64,000 bases of DNA from contig NZ_AUBU01000003.1 of assembly GCF_000429405.1 (NCBI RefSeq), positions 248,001 through 312,000 on the forward strand. Reading direction: 5' to 3'. The notes beneath the pieces were generated by a model. The model saw nothing but the letters and a program-made list of their open reading frames with translations, ran no database searches and was not told the DNA's origin. This document shows, one piece after another, positions 61,501 through 64,000 of the stretch (its first letter is position 1; every line of letters starts with the position of its first letter). This DNA comes from Algoriphagus marincola DSM 16067. Its GTDB lineage: Bacteria > Bacteroidota > Bacteroidia > Cytophagales > Cyclobacteriaceae. Both the position numbers and the translations under genes were made by a program.

Positions 61501-62451
61501 ATGAGAGATATCCGACTCGTAGAAGTACGATCTGAAATAGCTGCCGGCACACGAGGCGCGAGTTTAGGAATAGACGCACTCAAAATTGCTTCCTTGGATG
61601 CTAAATCAGACTTTTTTACTCAGTTTGACCCGATCAATGTGCCAGATGCCAATGATTACCTCTGGAAAGGCAATAAATTTCCTCATGCCAAGTACATTGA
61701 TGGCGTATATCAGGTTTTGAAAAATGTGTACAGCACTATCGAATCGCTTAGAATCGACAAGAAATTCCCAATAGTCCTGGCAGGGGATCATAGTACTGCA
61801 GCAGGCACCATCATGGGAATCAAAGCAGCCCATCCCGATAAGCGCTTGGGCGTGATTTGGATCGATGCACATGCAGATCTCCATACCCCATTCACCACTC
61901 CTTCCGGCAATATGCACGGCATGCCTTTGGCTATGGCTTCGCAAACAGATAATCCTGAATGCAAGATTAATGAGCCTTCGGAGGACACTTTGATGTTTTG
62001 GGAGCGTATCAAAAATATCGGTGGCAATTTCCCAAAAATCAACCTTGAGGACATCGTTTTCATTTCGGTAAGAGATACAGAGTCACCGGAAGATTTCTTG
62101 ATAGAAAAGCACGGAATCAAAAACTTTAAAACCAAAGAAGTACGGGAATTGGGAATCCAAGAAGTAGCCAAGCAAAGTCTGGAAATTCTGAAGGATTGCG
62201 ATCAGATTTACATTTCCTTTGATGTGGATAGTCTGGACTCTTCCATTTCGGTAGGTACTGGAACACCCGTTCCGGATGGCCTTACGGTGAAAGAGGCCAT
62301 CGAACTCAATGCAGAGCTTATCAAAGACAAGCGTGTCTGCTGCTGGGAAATTGTGGAAGTCAATCCTACTTTGGACACCGAAAACACCATGGCTGAAAAC
62401 GCCTTTGAGGTCCTGGAAGTCACCACCAAATCTCTTGTAGATAATTTCTAA
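61501..62451 (+). CDS. Arginase-family ureohydrolase
   Basis: 316 residues with all manganese-site motifs: VLAGDHSTAAGTIMGIKAAH, GVIWIDAHADLHTPFTTPSG and ISFDVDSLDSSISVGTGTPV PDG-type signature (short run shown). The loop TTPSGNMHGMPLAMASQ is of arginase type rather than agmatinase, so hydrolysis of L-arginine to ornithine and urea is the best call; agmatinase or formimidoylglutamase are alternatives. Its divergent partner decarboxylates arginine, so the two compete for or share arginine use in polyamine/ornithine formation. Confidence 0.85.
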   Translation: MRDIRLVEVRSEIAAGTRGASLGIDALKIASLDAKSDFFTQFDPINVPDANDYLWKGNKFPHAKYIDGVYQVLKNVYSTIESLRIDKKFPIVLAGDHSTAAGTIMGIKAAHPDKRLGVIWIDAHADLHTPFTTPSGNMHGMPLAMASQTDNPECKINEPSEDTLMFWERIKNIGGNFPKINLEDIVFISVRDTESPEDFLIEKHGIKNFKTKEVRELGIQEVAKQSLEILKDCDQIYISFDVDSLDSSISVGTGTPVPDGLTVKEAIELNAELIKDKRVCCWEIVEVNPTLDTENTMAENAFEVLEVTTKSLVDNF

Positions 62452-62524
62452 GGCATTTATTCAAAATAAATCCGGACGGCGACAGATAAAAATCGAGAAA
62501 ACTGATTTATTACTGAAGCAGTCT

Positions 62525-62532
62525 TAAATTTG
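62525..62532 (+). promoter_or_regulatory. -7 box before argS
   Basis: TAAATTTG matches the TAnnTTTG consensus, placing a transcript start about 45 nt before the argS ATG at 62585. The -33 element is weak. Confidence 0.35.
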
Positions 62533-62584
62533 GCATTCAAAATATATCAACCTGCTTCGGCTTATTTACTGCTAAAAATCTAGC

Positions 62585-64000
62585 ATGACCATACAAGAAA
62601 ACATCCAAAAAGGCCTCCAACTTGCCTTTCAAAATATCTTTAATCATTCAGTAGAAACCCAAGATTTGGCTTTGGCCCCAACCCGGAAGGAGTTTGAAGG
62701 GACATATACTTTTGTGGTTTTTCCCTATTTGAAAATTTCCAGAACTACTCCTGAAAATACCGCGACTTTACTCGGTGAATACCTTCAGGAAAATGTCAAA
62801 GAAGTAGCAGGCTTCAATGTGGTCAAGGGTTTCTTGAATCTTGTGCTCAATCAAAGTTCTTGGTTGGACCTTTTTACAAAAATCTACCAAAACTCTTCCC
62901 GAGGCCAAATGCCTTCCAATGGTAAGCGGGTCATGGTAGAGTATTCTTCCCCAAACACCAATAAACCCCTTCACCTCGGGCATTTAAGAAATAACTTCTT
63001 GGGTTATTCTGTGGCTCAAATTCTGGAGGCGAATGGCTATGAAGTGATCAAATCCAATCTGGTCAATGATCGGGGAATTCACATTTGTAAATCCATGGTC
63101 GCCTATCTCCGATTTGGAAATGGAGAAACTCCTGAGTCATCCGGACTAAAGGGAGATCATCTTGCTGGAAAGTATTATGTGCTTTTTGACAAAGAGTACA
63201 AAAATGAGATCAAGGAACTGATAGCGTCTGGACAGACAGAGGAAGCTGCAAAGAAAAATGCTCCAATCTTGCTTGAAGCTCAGGAAATGCTTCGAAAGTG
63301 GGAAGCAAATGATCAGGAAACAGTCGCTCTTTGGAAGCAGATGAATACTTGGGTCTATGCAGGCTTTGATGAGACTTACCGAAAAATGGGCGTGGAATTC
63401 GACAAGTTTTATTACGAATCTGATACCTACCTACTCGGTAAGGACATAGTAGAGGAAGGCTTGCAAAAAGGCGTCTTTTTCAAGAAAGAGGATAATTCCG
63501 TTTGGGTAGACCTGACTGATGAAGGGCTTGATGAAAAGCTGGTTCTTAGAGGTGATGGGACTTCGGTTTACATCACCCAGGATATGGGTACTGCGGATTT
63601 GAAATATGAGGACTTCCAGATCGATAAGTCTGTCTATGTGGTTGGAAATGAGCAGGATTATCACTTTGATGTGCTTTTCAAAATTCTCAAAAAGCTAGGC
63701 CGTCCATATGGCGAAGGTTTGTATCATCTTTCCTATGGCATGGTAGATTTGCCTACCGGCAAAATGAAATCCCGCGAAGGGACAGTGGTAGATGCAGACG
63801 ACTTGATGCAAGAAATGGTCGATACTGCTGAAAAACACACTAAAGAACTGGGGAAAATTGAGGGATTCAGCGCTGAGCAGGCAGAGGAGCTTTATCAGAT
63901 TTTAGGACTTGGAGCCTTGAAATACTTCCTTCTGAAAGTGGATCCGAAAAAACGAATGCTCTTCAATCCGCAGGAATCCATCGAATTTCAGGGATTTACC
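62585..64000 (+). CDS. argS: Arginyl-tRNA synthetase (3' truncated by window edge)
   Basis: The frame runs from the ATG at 62585 without a stop to the last base, giving 472 codons of an enzyme normally near 590 residues. Class I motifs are present: EYSSPNTNKPLHLGHLRN (HIGH as HLGH) near residue 118 and GKMKSREGTVVDADDL (KMSKS-equivalent) near residue 398. The N-terminal Add-1 domain (MTIQENIQKGLQLAFQNIFN) and the GDHLAGKYYVLFDKEY segment are typical. It charges tRNA-Arg. It follows the arginase gene in the same direction after 133 bp, with its own candidate -7 box. Confidence 0.96.
   Translation, partial: MTIQENIQKGLQLAFQNIFNHSVETQDLALAPTRKEFEGTYTFVVFPYLKISRTTPENTATLLGEYLQENVKEVAGFNVVKGFLNLVLNQSSWLDLFTKIYQNSSRGQMPSNGKRVMVEYSSPNTNKPLHLGHLRNNFLGYSVAQILEANGYEVIKSNLVNDRGIHICKSMVAYLRFGNGETPESSGLKGDHLAGKYYVLFDKEYKNEIKELIASGQTEEAAKKNAPILLEAQEMLRKWEANDQETVALWKQMNTWVYAGFDETYRKMGVEFDKFYYESDTYLLGKDIVEEGLQKGVFFKKEDNSVWVDLTDEGLDEKLVLRGDGTSVYITQDMGTADLKYEDFQIDKSVYVVGNEQDYHFDVLFKILKKLGRPYGEGLYHLSYGMVDLPTGKMKSREGTVVDADDLMQEMVDTAEKHTKELGKIEGFSAEQAEELYQILGLGALKYFLLKVDPKKRMLFNPQESIEFQGFT

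Overview
The window reads as chromosomal DNA from a Bacteroidota, most likely a Cytophagales/Cyclobacteriaceae relative such as Algoriphagus. This is an inference from gene content and style: a T9SS-type sorting domain on an exported subtilase, many Sec-signal proteins ending in ...AQ, MotA/ExbB-ExbD-TonB genes, DUF2911, SPOR and TPR proteins, TAnnTTTG-like -7 boxes, few Shine-Dalgarno sequences, and a 462-residue arginine decarboxylase. No rRNA, tRNA, CRISPR array or transposase was seen. Nearly every base is in a gene; the only gene-free stretch over 300 bp is 43148-43646.

Layout. 1-2781 (+): 5'-truncated acyl-CoA dehydrogenase, aminoglycoside-phosphotransferase-like kinase and 3-hydroxyacyl-CoA dehydrogenase, an acyl-CoA module. 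2771-8453 (-): trmB, then a 779-bp toxin-antitoxin cassette bounded by a 55-bp direct repeat of the folC 3' end, then folC and a TonB/ExbD/ExbB/SPOR operon. 8513-14288 (-): outer-membrane barrel, 995-residue TPR protein, holA. 14403-17853: TPR protein, tandem universal stress protein, 2-hydroxyacid dehydrogenase, DUF2911 protein. 18040-22304 (-): PIG-L deacetylase, an otherwise unlisted 34-residue membrane protein and a Na+/solute symporter, tightly coupled. 22482-29217 (-): PagL-like barrel, gyrA followed by a TPR protein, two exported proteins. 29322-32309 (-): lipoprotein, T9SS-sorted subtilase, rpe.

32424-36895: TrpF-like protein with an altered active site, aldo/keto reductase, SDR/DUF2867 protein, lipoprotein Gfo/Idh. 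37141-40523: TAT-type Gfo/Idh, DUF6807 protein and ThuA protein; together with the lipoprotein Gfo/Idh this looks like an exported sugar-oxidation or modification cluster. 40520-47418: FAD amine oxidase, class-C beta-lactamase-fold hydrolase, a candidate antisense-strand small RNA with its own terminator and an FNR/CRP-like upstream palindrome, DJ-1 protein, monooxygenase-like protein, two tandem small barrels, lipoprotein, alpha/beta hydrolase. 47626-52119 (-): xylose operon (symporter-xylB-xylA) with a LacI-type palindrome upstream. 52232-64000: class IV aminotransferase, sdaAB, TolC/HlyD pair, copper ATPase, SIMPL protein, arginine decarboxylase divergent from an arginase, and 5' part of argS.

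The most unusual items are the toxin-antitoxin insertion at the folC 3' end, the candidate small RNA at about 43146-43339, the PIG-L/34-aa/SSS operon, the exported Gfo/Idh-DUF6807-ThuA cluster, and 28-bp arrays of CTTC-phased heptamers at three intergenic sites. Start sites were moved inward where a TTG/GTG or repeat-derived extension was less credible than an internal ATG.
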